From: Runella salmonicolor
GTDB taxonomy: Bacteria; Bacteroidota; Bacteroidia; Cytophagales; Spirosomataceae
DNA: 64,000 nucleotides
Direction: 5' to 3'
Assembly (NCBI RefSeq): GCF_024158025.1
Contig: NZ_JAMZEL010000006.1
Location: 124,001-188,000 of the forward strand
In this document: positions 36,329 to 45,774 of the stretch, one piece after another
How positions within the stretch are numbered: the first letter of the stretch is position 1
How the letters are laid out: each line of letters opens with the position of its first letter
Program-made: the position numbers and the translations under genes
The notes under the pieces: generated by a model
Database searches by the model: none
What the model saw: the letters and a program-made list of their open reading frames with translations, nothing else
Told to the model about the DNA's origin: nothing

Positions 36329-38497
36329 TTATTGGCCAATTACAGGCAGCGTTATAACAAACTCCGTCCCTTCTCCTTCGGTACTCGTCACATCCAACGT
36401 TCCCTGATGGCCTTTGGTGACAATATCGTACGACAACGACAGCCCGAGCCCAGTGCCCTCGCCCGTGGGTTTGGTGGTAAAAAACGGTTGAAAAACCTTT
36501 TGAATAATGGCTTGTGGAATGCCCAGCCCATTGTCGCGGATGCGAATTTCCACCGTTTTAAGGTCTTTTAGGGTGGTACTTACCCAAATTGTTGGCTCGT
36601 AGGCTTCGGCAACAAGTTGCTGTTTTTGGTGAAGGGCATAAAAGGCATTGCCAAACAGGTTGAGCAATACGCGTCCTATGTCCTGTGCGGCAAGGTTGAG
36701 CGTCGGAATATCAGTGCTGAAATCGGTGATTAATTGGCAGTTAAAAGTTGGGTGGGTTGCTCGTTGGCCGTGGTAGGCGAGCCGCAGGTATTCGTCGGCC
36801 AAGGCGTTGAGGTTGGTTGGCTCCATTTGGCCCGATGATGTGCGCGAGTGCGCGAGCATACTGCGCACAATCGAACTGGCCCGCTGCCCGTGATGGGTGA
36901 TTTTTTGGAGGTTTTGTCGTAAGTCGGCCAGTATTTCCTGTTCGAGTTCAGGGTCCTGTTTTTCCGCGGCTTTTTCTCTTTCTTCTTGTAGCTCGTCCAA
37001 TAAATCCACGGAGACTTCTGAGAAGTTATTGACAAAATTGAGCGGATTCTGTATCTCATGGGCCACGCCCGCGGTCAACTCTCCCAATGAGGCCATTTTT
37101 TCCTTTTGGATGAGTTGGGCTTGCGTAGCTTTCAAGGTCTCGAGCGACTGATTCAGCTCGGCGGTTCGCTCCATTACCTGACGCTCAAGGGTTTCGTTCT
37201 GGGTAGCCAGAATATGTTGTTTTTCCTGCTCTTGAGCTAATGTTTTGGCCGATAGTTTTTGAACTTCTTCCAGATGCAACCGCATGGATTTGTACGTGTG
37301 GGTATAGTCTTGCACCAAAGAGAGCGATAGGCCAATAGGAATGCTTAGCACTACTGAAAAAACAAAAATAAGCAGCACAAAAGCTAAGATAAAAGCATTG
37401 TCTCCCAGCCCAGTGAGGCTTTGCACAATTCCCATGATGATTCCCGAAAGAATCAATAGCAGTAAAGCAAAAAAGGAGAAACGCAGCGAATTCCAAGGTA
37501 ATTTATTATCAGCCCCCCCCTGCCGTTTTCCCAGCCAACTCACTCTGATATAATCGATTAGCACCAGAAAAAAAGGAATGAAAAATTGGCCATTAGGTAA
37601 AGGCCCGATAAAGCATTGATAGCCAAAACTAACCACCAATGAGGTAATAATAAAGTAAAAGAACCAACCGTGTTGGCGTTTTAAAAAAGTGTAAACGGCC
37701 GTCAACAACAAGCCAAAAGCCAGATGAATGCTTAACGTCTGCCCTACATCCAGCAATGATTTTTGGGTAAGAGTTCCCGTAAAGCCATCAATAATACTGA
37801 GCGCAAACAGGACAGTAAAGCCAAAAGTGGCAAAGGCTAAGATCAGGTGTACCTTTTGATTAGAGTTGGCACGAAAAAAAAGAAAATGAAGTAGGGAGAG
37901 TATCCCGAACAATCCCGTCAGCATACCGCCGACGCCCGCATTCCAAGCAGTATTGACCAATTGGTTGAGCATAGACTGATGCGATGGTTCAAGCCAGAGC
38001 TTGAAAGCGTCCTCATCGGTTGAGGCGTAATAGTGCGGGGACGAACGAAATGAGTATCGCAGGGCCATGACGTGGGTATTGGTGTCTTTAACCGTAAACG
38101 GAATTTGCATGAGCCTGAGCTGCGATGCTGAATCCTGTGGATCAGAGGTGTTGGTTGTCGCCACCAATTTCCCATCTAAATACAACTCAGAGTGGCCAAA
38201 TTGTTTTATAATGAGGGAATAGTCCGTTTTTAAGGACTTTTTAGAAAGGTTGAATTTTAGCCTGAACCAGCCTTTTTTTGCATTCCAAAGAGCCTTATTG
38301 TCCCGTAATGAGCTGTTTGCTCTTTTCCAATGACGATCATCGTAGCTTGGATTCGCCCATGCTGACGAATCTCCAGCCATAAATTTCCAGTGGTCATCCT
38401 TGAAAAATAGCTGCCCCGTTTGAATAGTAATTCCAGTTTTTTGGCATTGACCCAAATACGGAAGTAAAAAAAAGCAGAGGCAAAGCAGTCTTTTCAT
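36329..38497 (-). CDS. Membrane sensor histidine kinase (7TM-DISM-like)
   Basis: 722 residues. Signal peptide at 1-18, extracytoplasmic beta-rich sensor domain at about 20-185, seven or so membrane helices at about 188-405, a coiled coil at 408-465, then the kinase core. ASLGELTAGVAHEIQNPLNFVNNFSE holds the phospho-accepting His480; the ATPase domain has NLFGNAFYAL (N box), RIRDNGLGIP (G1) and GEGTGLGLSLSYDIV (G2). All catalytic motifs are intact. No response regulator gene is adjacent. Its 3' end abuts the M28 remnant, so a partner may have been lost there, but that is speculation. Confidence 0.9.
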   Translation of the reverse strand: MKRLLCLCFFLLPYLGQCQKTGITIQTGQLFFKDDHWKFMAGDSSAWANPSYDDRHWKRANSSLRDNKALWNAKKGWFRLKFNLSKKSLKTDYSLIIKQFGHSELYLDGKLVATTNTSDPQDSASQLRLMQIPFTVKDTNTHVMALRYSFRSSPHYYASTDEDAFKLWLEPSHQSMLNQLVNTAWNAGVGGMLTGLFGILSLLHFLFFRANSNQKVHLILAFATFGFTVLFALSIIDGFTGTLTQKSLLDVGQTLSIHLAFGLLLTAVYTFLKRQHGWFFYFIITSLVVSFGYQCFIGPLPNGQFFIPFFLVLIDYIRVSWLGKRQGGADNKLPWNSLRFSFFALLLLILSGIIMGIVQSLTGLGDNAFILAFVLLIFVFSVVLSIPIGLSLSLVQDYTHTYKSMRLHLEEVQKLSAKTLAQEQEKQHILATQNETLERQVMERTAELNQSLETLKATQAQLIQKEKMASLGELTAGVAHEIQNPLNFVNNFSEVSVDLLDELQEEREKAAEKQDPELEQEILADLRQNLQKITHHGQRASSIVRSMLAHSRTSSGQMEPTNLNALADEYLRLAYHGQRATHPTFNCQLITDFSTDIPTLNLAAQDIGRVLLNLFGNAFYALHQKQQLVAEAYEPTIWVSTTLKDLKTVEIRIRDNGLGIPQAIIQKVFQPFFTTKPTGEGTGLGLSLSYDIVTKGHQGTLDVTSTEGEGTEFVITLPVIGQ

Positions 38498-38543
38498 AGA
38501 TAAGGGGCTGTTTGCAGCTAAAAGGGGACGATGGCTGCTTTGG

Positions 38544-38551
38544 CAAATTTA
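38544..38551 (-). promoter_or_regulatory. -7 element TAAATTTG for the histidine kinase
   Basis: TAAATTTG on the minus strand, 46 bp before the kinase ATG. No TTG with ideal spacing was found. Confidence 0.38.
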
Positions 38552-38743
38552 GACAACAATCATTATATTTTAATAAGACATACACGACTTACTGTAGATT
38601 GACTCTCAAAACAGATACTGTTTGCGCTGTAATGAAAAACAGCATTTGCCCACTGCGACCGAAAATAGGGCATTCATAGAGTCTCGATAGTCGTAAAAAT
38701 AGTACAAAAGCGATATAAAATAAGCAAATTCCTACCTTGGGCA

Positions 38744-38775
38744 TTGGGTAAATGGGCTAGGTTCTGCTATATTTG
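38744..38775 (+). promoter_or_regulatory. Promoter of the pyrophosphatase gene
   Basis: TTG at 38744-38746, 21 bp spacer, TATATTTG at 38768-38775. Predicted leader about 40 nt to the ATG at 38822. Confidence 0.62.
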
Positions 38776-38821
38776 CCCGAATTTTTTTTAAACCTTAAAT
38801 CAAATATCCTAACTACTACGC

Positions 38822-41473
38822 ATGAATAATATCGTTTATCTCGTTCCTGCTTTTGGTGTCTTGGGGCTATTGTACACGGCCTGGCGTTTCAGCTGGGTGT
38901 CGAACCAGCCAGCCGGTGACGCAAACATGCAAAAACTCTCTGGCTACATCGCCGACGGAGCCATTGCTTTTCTTAAAGCTGAGTGGAAAATCCTGGCTTA
39001 TTTCGCCATTCCCACGGCCATTTTATTATTTTGGTTAGGTTCTGATGAAGGCACGCCTGAGCATCCTATCCATTCTTCACCCCTCATTGCCGTCGCGTTT
39101 TTGATTGGTGCGTTGTTGTCGGCTACTGCGGGTTACATTGGTATGAAAGTCGCCACCAAAGCCAACGTACGTACCGCACAAGCGGCGCGGACGTCGCTGG
39201 CCAAAGCCCTTGAAGTTTCTTTTACGGGTGGTTCTGTGATGGGAATGGGTGTAGCAGGTTTGGCGGTTTTGGGCTTAGGAGGCCTTTTTATCTTGTTTTA
39301 TAACATCTTCGCGGCGGGTAAACCGCTGACCTCCGACGAAATGAAAACCGCCATCGAAGTATTGGCTGGGTTTTCGTTGGGTGCGGAATCCATCGCGCTT
39401 TTTGCGCGTGTGGGTGGTGGTATCTATACAAAAGCGGCCGACGTGGGCGCCGACCTTGTGGGTAAAGTGGAAGCGGGTATTCCAGAAGACGACGTGCGTA
39501 ACCCTGCCACTATCGCCGACAACGTGGGCGATAACGTAGGTGACGTGGCGGGTATGGGTGCCGACTTATTTGGCTCGTATGTTGCCACTATTTTGGCAAC
39601 AATGGTTTTAGGCCAAGAAATTGGTGTAGAAGATAACTACGGAGGCTTTTCGCCCGTATTGCTCCCGATGCTGATTGCGGGGGTAGGTCTGTTGGCGTCG
39701 TTGGTTTCCACGTTCTTTGTACGTATCAAAGGAGAAACTTCATCGGTACAAAATGCCTTGAACATCGGTAACTGGGCTTCAATTGGTATTACCTTTGTGG
39801 CTTCTTACTTTTTAGTAAAAAATATTTTACCCGAAACCCTCAACCTGCGCGGTTTTGAATTTACCTCTGACGGGGTGTTTTATGCAATCGTGGTGGGTTT
39901 GGTTGTAGGGGCGTTGATGTCTTATATCACCGAATATTACACGGCCATGGGCAAGCGTCCTGTGTTGTCAATCATCGAAAAATCAGGAACGGGTCATGCC
40001 ACCAACATCATCGGAGGTTTGGCCGTGGGTATGGAATCAACGGTGTTGCCAATTTTAACGTTGGCGGGTGGTATCATTCTTTCGTACAAGTTTGCGGGTC
40101 TTTATGGCGTGTCTATCGCAGCCGCAGGAATGATGGCTACGACGGCCATGCAGTTGGCGATTGACGCTTTCGGGCCGATTGCCGACAACGCGGGTGGTAT
40201 CGCTGAAATGTCGCAGTTGCCTCCAGAAGTTCGTGAGCGTACCGACAACTTGGATGCCGTTGGTAACACCACTGCTGCCACTGGAAAAGGTTTCGCCATT
40301 GCTTCGGCAGCTCTGACTTCGTTGGCATTGTTTGCGGCTTTCGTTGGAATTGCGGGCATTACCCAAATTGACATTTACAAAGCCGACGTACTTGCGGGCT
40401 TGTTTGTTGGCGGTATGATTCCGTTTATTTTTAGTGCGTTGTGTATTTCAGCGGTAGGTAAAGCGGCCATGGAAATGGTGAACGAAGTGCGTCGTCAGTT
40501 CCGCGAGATTCCGGGTATCATGGAATACAAAACCGAACCCGAATACGAAAAATGCGTAGCCATCTCTACCGAGGCGTCTATTAAGCAAATGATTTTGCCC
40601 GGTGCCATTGCCTTGATTACGCCGGTACTTGTTGGGTTTACCATGGGGCCTGAAGTATTGGGTGGTTTGTTGGCAGGGGTGACCGTATCAGGTGTGTTGA
40701 TGGGGATTTTCCAATCAAATGCAGGTGGTGCGTGGGACAACGCTAAGAAATCATTCGAAAAAGGAGTAATGATTGATGGTCAGATGTATTTCAAAAAATC
40801 GGAACCACACAAGGCTTCCGTAACGGGAGATACCGTAGGGGATCCATTCAAAGATACTTCGGGGCCTTCTATGAACATTTTGATTAAGTTGATGTCTATC
40901 GTGTCGTTGGTAATTGCTCCTTATATCGCCGTAAAAGGTGGCCATGACCATACTGCCATGAAAGAAACAATGGAGGTAAACGTAACTAAAAACAACGAAA
41001 ACGGTACCATCACTAGCGCTGCAACGTTGAAACTTGACAACGGCTTAGAACTCAATATTGCCGCCAATGGCAACCCCATTGAAGTAGGCTTGATTGACTT
41101 TATTCGTTCTGACAAACCCGTTGATAAAACGACTTGGTTTGATTTTGACCGTTTGTTGTTTGAAACAGGTAAAGCAACGTTGAAGCCGGAGTCGCAGGAG
41201 CAATTGAAGAACGTTTCCGAAATTATGAAAGCATTTCCAGCGGTAAATATCAAATTGGGCGGTTATACCGACAACACAGGTGATGCTAATGCCAATCTCA
41301 AACTGTCGAGCGACCGCGCGGCTGCCGTTGAAGCTGAATTGGTAGCGATGGGCATTGACAACAGCCGGATTGACTCAGAAGGCTACGGCGACCAATATCC
41401 AGTAGCGTCCAACGACACCGAAGAAGGGCGTGCTCAGAACCGCCGTATCTCGGTTCGGGTGACGAAAAAATAG
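38822..41473 (+). CDS. hppA: Membrane pyrophosphatase ion pump fused to an OmpA-like domain
   Basis: 883 residues. Residues 1-705 are a multi-helix membrane pyrophosphatase that couples PPi hydrolysis to cation export: GGGIYTKAADVGADLVGKVEAGIPEDD and DNVGDNVGDVAGMGADLFGSYV are the acidic pyrophosphate sites. GNTTAATGKGFAIAS has Ala where K+-independent enzymes carry Lys, so it is predicted K+-dependent. Glu189 (TM5) and Gly251 (TM6) match the Flavobacterium-type pattern associated with proton transport. Residues about 772-883 form an OmpA-like peptidoglycan-binding domain (FDFDRLLFETGKATL, LGGYTDNTGD, SSDRAAAVEAEL, GRAQNRRISVRV). The C-terminus of the family faces the periplasm, so the fusion could anchor the pump to the cell wall. 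Confidence 0.93.
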   Translation: MNNIVYLVPAFGVLGLLYTAWRFSWVSNQPAGDANMQKLSGYIADGAIAFLKAEWKILAYFAIPTAILLFWLGSDEGTPEHPIHSSPLIAVAFLIGALLSATAGYIGMKVATKANVRTAQAARTSLAKALEVSFTGGSVMGMGVAGLAVLGLGGLFILFYNIFAAGKPLTSDEMKTAIEVLAGFSLGAESIALFARVGGGIYTKAADVGADLVGKVEAGIPEDDVRNPATIADNVGDNVGDVAGMGADLFGSYVATILATMVLGQEIGVEDNYGGFSPVLLPMLIAGVGLLASLVSTFFVRIKGETSSVQNALNIGNWASIGITFVASYFLVKNILPETLNLRGFEFTSDGVFYAIVVGLVVGALMSYITEYYTAMGKRPVLSIIEKSGTGHATNIIGGLAVGMESTVLPILTLAGGIILSYKFAGLYGVSIAAAGMMATTAMQLAIDAFGPIADNAGGIAEMSQLPPEVRERTDNLDAVGNTTAATGKGFAIASAALTSLALFAAFVGIAGITQIDIYKADVLAGLFVGGMIPFIFSALCISAVGKAAMEMVNEVRRQFREIPGIMEYKTEPEYEKCVAISTEASIKQMILPGAIALITPVLVGFTMGPEVLGGLLAGVTVSGVLMGIFQSNAGGAWDNAKKSFEKGVMIDGQMYFKKSEPHKASVTGDTVGDPFKDTSGPSMNILIKLMSIVSLVIAPYIAVKGGHDHTAMKETMEVNVTKNNENGTITSAATLKLDNGLELNIAANGNPIEVGLIDFIRSDKPVDKTTWFDFDRLLFETGKATLKPESQEQLKNVSEIMKAFPAVNIKLGGYTDNTGDANANLKLSSDRAAAVEAELVAMGIDNSRIDSEGYGDQYPVASNDTEEGRAQNRRISVRVTKK

Positions 41474-41497
41474 GAACTATTCCTGATTTATATCATA

Positions 41498-41535
41498 AAA
41501 AGCCTTGCTCTGACCGTTTTTGGAGCAAGGCTTTT
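41498..41535 (+). terminator. Rho-independent terminator after the pyrophosphatase gene
   Basis: 13-bp arms AAAAGCCTTGCTC / GAGCAAGGCTTTT around a 12-nt loop, 24 bp after the stop codon. Confidence 0.85.
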
Positions 41536-41653
41536 GCTTGTGACAGGGTGAACACATAAATTTGCCATAAACGTTTTGCACACCCAATGACTGTTTTTAG
41601 TAATCGTATTTCGGAAATAATACTTTACAAATCCGCTAATTTTTCTTCTGACT

Positions 41654-42010
41654 ATGAACCTAACTAAGATTGTTTCCCTGCTGTTTGCCCTTTTGTTTGT
41701 TTATTTCGTGGTTGTTCAATACAACGACCCCGACCCTCAGGTATGGATGCCCATCTACGGTATTGCCGTGGCAGCTTGCTTGAGTATCTACTTCGCCAAG
41801 GCGCCGCGTCCTTATGTTTTTGTAGTGATGGCACTGGCCTATTTTTTTGCTTCCTATCAGCAATGGCCACCCCAGTATGAAGGCGTATTTTGGGGAGAAA
41901 TGAAAATGCGTAGCATCAACATCGAGCTCGCCCGCGAATCTCTGGGATTAACGGTGAGCGGAGTAGGAATGCTGTTGATGGCTTACTTACGCACCAGATT
42001 GGGGAAGTAA
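41654..42010 (+). CDS. TMEM220-like small membrane protein
   Basis: 118 residues with about four predicted membrane helices. VVQYNDPDPQVWMPIYG after the first helix is the conserved TMEM220/transmembrane-220 family motif, and the NDPDP and W/Y residues there are near invariant. The function of the family is unknown. It converges with the polyprenyl synthase gene, whose end is 10 bp away. Confidence 0.82.
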   Translation: MNLTKIVSLLFALLFVYFVVVQYNDPDPQVWMPIYGIAVAACLSIYFAKAPRPYVFVVMALAYFFASYQQWPPQYEGVFWGEMKMRSINIELARESLGLTVSGVGMLLMAYLRTRLGK

Positions 42011-42020
42011 AAGACGCTCG

Positions 42021-42995
42021 TTACTTGCTTCTTTCGATGGTATATTGGACTAAGCCTTCCAGTGAATTGCGGTAGTTGGACTCAGGAAAGGAGTGTAAAA
42101 TAGCCTTGGCTTCCTCGACCAGTTTTTGCATGGCCTGTGTAGCGTACTGAATCCCGCCAGAGTCACGAACAAACTGGATGACTTCGGCTACTTTTTGGGG
42201 CTTGTCGCTGTGATTTTTGATGATATTGATGATCTGCCGTTTTTTGGTCCAAGTAGTTTGACGTAAGGCGTAAATCAACGGCAGGGTCATTTTTTTCTCT
42301 TTGATGTCAATACCGAGGGGTTTTCCTACCTCGGCATCTCCAAAATCAAACAGGTCATCTTTGATTTGAAAGGCGAGCCCTACCTTCTCGCCAAATTGGC
42401 GCATTTTGTCAACCAATTCTTCAGATGCTCCCGCAGAACGTGCCCCCACGCCGCAGCAGGAAGAAATAAGCGAGGCGGTTTTTTGGCGAATAATTTCAAA
42501 ATAGACATCCTCCGTGATGTCCAAGCGGCGCGCTTTTGAGAGTTGAAGAAGCTCGCCTTCGCTCATTTCTCGAACAGCGTTGGAGACAATTTGCAGAAGA
42601 CTAAAGTCTTGGTTATCAACCGAGAGCAATAGTCCGCGTGATAAAAGATAATCTCCCACCAATACCGCAATTTTGTTTTTCCAGAGGGCATTGACCGAGA
42701 AAAAACCGCGTCGGTAGTTGGAGTCGTCAACCACGTCGTCGTGGACGAGCGTGGCGGTGTGGAGCAATTCAATGAGGGCTGCTCCCCGATACGTAGCCTC
42801 GGTGATGGAACCGCTAATACCAGCCGTCAAGAAAACAAACATCGGACGGAGTTGTTTTCCTTTTCGACGCACGATATAATTCATGATTTGGTCAAGAAGC
42901 ATGACCTCACTTTTCATAAATTGCCGAAATTTTCGCTCAAAGGCGTCCATTTCGGAGGAGATGGGGGCTTGAATATCTTTAATGGAAAGAGACAT
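42021..42995 (-). CDS. Long-chain polyprenyl diphosphate synthase
   Basis: 324 residues from the ATG at 42995 (MSLSIKDIQAPIS); an in-frame ATG at 43025 adds ten residues. It is an all-alpha trans-prenyltransferase with both aspartate-rich motifs: HDDVVDD in the first and KDDLFDF in the second, plus RRKGKQLRPMF and GEKVGLAFQIKDD. Such enzymes elongate farnesyl or geranylgeranyl diphosphate with isopentenyl units; in Bacteroidota the product is normally the side chain of menaquinone. The chain length cannot be read from sequence. Confidence 0.88.
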   Translation of the reverse strand: MSLSIKDIQAPISSEMDAFERKFRQFMKSEVMLLDQIMNYIVRRKGKQLRPMFVFLTAGISGSITEATYRGAALIELLHTATLVHDDVVDDSNYRRGFFSVNALWKNKIAVLVGDYLLSRGLLLSVDNQDFSLLQIVSNAVREMSEGELLQLSKARRLDITEDVYFEIIRQKTASLISSCCGVGARSAGASEELVDKMRQFGEKVGLAFQIKDDLFDFGDAEVGKPLGIDIKEKKMTLPLIYALRQTTWTKKRQIINIIKNHSDKPQKVAEVIQFVRDSGGIQYATQAMQKLVEEAKAILHSFPESNYRNSLEGLVQYTIERSK

Positions 42996-43320
42996 AATTT
43001 CAGGGAAAAGTGTACGGGCAACCATGAGTAAGGGGTGGGCCGGTTAGCCGTATACTAATGACAAATTCAGCCTATCGGTATCTTTACTTGTTTTGTTATG
43101 GGACAAACGCCAAATTTGGGACAAAATCTGTTAACATTACACGAAAGTTCTATAATTTGTTTCAACCGAGCGACAATAACTGTGATGTCATTCCCCTTTT
43201 TTTAGGATGAGAAAATATTTTTGAGGGTAAAATACCAAAAACGGCATTGTTTATGAATACAAAACAAAGGATAGAAAAGGGCAATGTTGGCCACTTTTTG
43301 ATAAATAATAATAACATACT

Positions 43321-44277
43321 ATGAAGGCATTGGTACTCGGAGGAGGCTCCCTGAAAGGGGCCTTTCAGGTGGGGGTGATTCAGGCGATATTGGAAAGTGG
43401 TTTTGAACCCGAAATGATATACGGGATTTCTGTCGGTAGCCTTAACGCTGGCTTTTTGGTAAATGCTGCTGGTAAGCAACACATTGAGGAAAAGGCAATT
43501 GACTGGCCAGGTATTAGCCGTCAATTGATTGAGTTCTGGATAAAAAACATTACCCACCCCGAAGACATCGCCATCGTGCGGTCGCGCCTTACCTTGGGGA
43601 TAGATACCCTGATGAGCCGTTTTGATGGATTGCTAGACACTACTCCTCTGCATACCCTTATCCGAAAAAACCTCAATGAGTTTATTCTCAAAAATAGCCC
43701 TGTTAAACTCAAAGTAGGGGCGGTAGACGTTGTAAGCGGTAAAATGGTGTATGCCACGCCCGAAGATGAAAGCTTTTTGGAATACATTATGGCCAGTAGT
43801 TCGTTGCCAACGCTGATGCCAGCTATCCATATCAAAGGTCAACGGAAAGCGGCGTACTTAGACGGAGGGCTTCGGGTAGTAGCCCCGCTCAAAGCAGCAC
43901 TGGAAGATGGAGCCACCGAAATTGTGTGCATAGCCTGCCATGCCGAGCATATTTATGATGAGCCCGTAAACTATCGTAATCTGCTGAAACTGCTGGACCG
44001 GGTCAAGGATATTAACGTAAACCAGATTGTTAATAGCGACATTGCGTGGGGGCAAAACTACGTTGAAAAAGAAGGACTAAAAGGTCGGGCGCTGAAACTA
44101 TCGGTGGTGCGCCCGCATGAACCCTTGCACCTCGATATGTTGAAGTTTAATTCGGACGACATCGTGCGGTTGATTGTTCAAGGCTACAAAACGGGGTTTG
44201 AATACATTCAGGAAAATGGATTGCCCATTTTGAATACGCCCAGTGCGGCTCCCAGTGAGTCGCCCCAAAATGCATAG
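43321..44277 (+). CDS. Patatin-like phospholipase
   Basis: 318 residues, cytoplasmic. The GGGSLKGAFQVGV oxyanion loop, GISVGS (nucleophile in GxSxG) and DGG (AYLDGGLRV, catalytic Asp) form the Ser-Asp dyad of patatins. Substrates are probably membrane phospholipids. No signal peptide is present. The C-terminal tail is short and Pro/Ser rich. The nearby GNAT gene starts 61 bp later, with no obvious terminator between. Confidence 0.87.
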   Translation: MKALVLGGGSLKGAFQVGVIQAILESGFEPEMIYGISVGSLNAGFLVNAAGKQHIEEKAIDWPGISRQLIEFWIKNITHPEDIAIVRSRLTLGIDTLMSRFDGLLDTTPLHTLIRKNLNEFILKNSPVKLKVGAVDVVSGKMVYATPEDESFLEYIMASSSLPTLMPAIHIKGQRKAAYLDGGLRVVAPLKAALEDGATEIVCIACHAEHIYDEPVNYRNLLKLLDRVKDINVNQIVNSDIAWGQNYVEKEGLKGRALKLSVVRPHEPLHLDMLKFNSDDIVRLIVQGYKTGFEYIQENGLPILNTPSAAPSESPQNA

Positions 44278-44338
44278 ATGCATTTCGGCGGTCAAATGGA
44301 GGAATTGAAATTTACTATACTATACTTTTATTTTAAGA

Positions 44339-44788
44339 ATGAATATTACGATTCGCAGAGGTACCGCTGAAGATGTACCCCAGGCATTTGAGTTGGTTCA
44401 GGAACTTGCTTTGTACGAAAAAGCCCCCGAACAAGTCACCAATACCCCCGAAATGATGCTCAAAGATGGATTTGGCCCCGAGCCGATTTTTGGCTTATTT
44501 GTGGCGGAGGTCGACGGTAAAGTGGTGGGGATTTCGTTGTATTACTATCGTTATTCTACGTGGAAAGGCAAACGCCTCTACTTGGAAGACATCGTGGTGA
44601 CGGAGTCGATGCGCGGGTATGGCCTAGGCAAACAACTTTTTGACGTGACGGTAGAAGAAGCAAAAAATACCCAATGTACTGGTATGATGTGGCAGGTGCT
44701 GGATTGGAACGAACCAGCCATCCAGTTTTACAAAAAATACGGCACCCGCTTTGACGAAGGCTGGATTAATTGTCACTTGGATTTTTAG
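44339..44788 (+). CDS. GNAT acetyltransferase, diamine (SSAT)-like
   Basis: 149 residues. The layout RRGTAEDVPQAFELVQELALYEKAPEQV, LFVAEVDGKVVG, YLEDIVVTESMRGYGLGKQLF (acetyl-CoA loop RGYGLG) and LDWNEPAIQFYKKYG is that of spermidine/spermine N1-acetyltransferase relatives. Acetylation of a polyamine or diamino compound is likely but not proven. It converges on the SGNH gene (20 bp between stops). Confidence 0.85.
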   Translation: MNITIRRGTAEDVPQAFELVQELALYEKAPEQVTNTPEMMLKDGFGPEPIFGLFVAEVDGKVVGISLYYYRYSTWKGKRLYLEDIVVTESMRGYGLGKQLFDVTVEEAKNTQCTGMMWQVLDWNEPAIQFYKKYGTRFDEGWINCHLDF

Positions 44789-44808
44789 CGATTTTATAGT
44801 CTGCTTCT

Positions 44809-45774
44809 TTATTTCTTTTTGAGCAACTCACGGAGTTGTTTCTCTATCATTTCTCCTTTTTTTCGGGCATCCTCCATTGGTAGACCCACCTTCATTTCGG
44901 GGCGGGTGTGGCCAGTGGAGGTCAGCCAAGCATCTTTCATGAGTTGTTGCCGCTCCGCGACCAATTTCAAAATCTCCTCTCCGTTTGGATGAATGGCCAA
45001 AGTGGTTTGGACGTCCTCTGCTGCTTCCAGCCCTTTTTCTCCCAAATACATCAAGACTTGTTTAGCCATCAGCCAATGCCCCAAAGCGTCGGGATGAACG
45101 CCGTCTTTGGCCAGTGCAAAGTCGGGATTGTTTTGGCGGTGTTGTTCCAAATAAGTTTTCATTGGAAAGTGCAGGTCGGCTACTTCCCATTTTTGGGCCT
45201 TGCGTTGGCTCAATAACCACTCCGAGTAGGTGTCGAGTACGGCGGCATAGCCCACGGCCTTGCCTTTGAGCTCGTCATAAATAGGCGGTGTGAGGTGGAC
45301 AATCGGTACGCCTAAGTCGGCAATTTGGGTGTGCAACCAAGTGATACCTTCGCGGAATTTTCGGAAGCGTTCTTCATCCAAAGGAAGATAGATGCCATCG
45401 TTCATTCCATAACAGGCAAAAACAAAGTCAGGTTTGGTTTGCGTGAGTACCCGTTCGAGACGCTCATGCAAATCGGGTCGGGGAAATCTTCCGCCCGCGT
45501 GGTTGGGCTCTGAAAGTCCCGAAACGGTTTCGCTGGGCAAACCCACATTGATGAATTCAAAACGCCTGTTGGGATAATGCGCCAGGAGATAGGCCTCGAT
45601 GTCGGTGATAAATTGCCCCGCATAGGTGATACTGTTGCCGATAAAGACAATTCGGTGGATTTTTTTGGGGAAGGGTTTGGGGCCGCTGGCTACGGTTGTT
45701 GAAAGAGAAAAAAAATAAAAGATAATATACCAAAACGTCTTTTGTTGATGGCGTTTTTTGAATGTTGAATTCAT
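44809..45774 (-). CDS. Exported SGNH/GDSL-type hydrolase
   Basis: 321 residues from the ATG at 45774; the upstream in-frame TTG (45789) is less likely. The N-terminus has a hydrophobic stretch (WYIIFYFFSLSTTVAS), a signal peptide or anchor. Block I reads FIGNSITYAG, so the nucleophile Ser is kept but GDS has become GNS. Block III GMND and block V KDGVHPDALGH (catalytic Asp and His) are intact. Such enzymes are esterases or lipases of wide specificity. A -7 element lies 102 bp upstream. Confidence 0.84.
   Translation of the reverse strand: MNSTFKKRHQQKTFWYIIFYFFSLSTTVASGPKPFPKKIHRIVFIGNSITYAGQFITDIEAYLLAHYPNRRFEFINVGLPSETVSGLSEPNHAGGRFPRPDLHERLERVLTQTKPDFVFACYGMNDGIYLPLDEERFRKFREGITWLHTQIADLGVPIVHLTPPIYDELKGKAVGYAAVLDTYSEWLLSQRKAQKWEVADLHFPMKTYLEQHRQNNPDFALAKDGVHPDALGHWLMAKQVLMYLGEKGLEAAEDVQTTLAIHPNGEEILKLVAERQQLMKDAWLTSTGHTRPEMKVGLPMEDARKKGEMIEKQLRELLKKK

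Larger units (their letters stand above)
38498..38821. other. Divergent intergenic region between the kinase and pyrophosphatase genes
   Basis: 324 bp with one -7 element for each direction (38544-38551 minus, 38744-38775 plus). No gene or RNA recognised in the middle. Confidence 0.5.

Noticed and set aside
38640..38740. Possible small RNA in the kinase-pyrophosphatase gap
   Set aside because: No promoter-terminator pair encloses it.
43026..43320. Promoter for the patatin gene
   Set aside because: No TAnnTTTG with acceptable spacing found in the gap.
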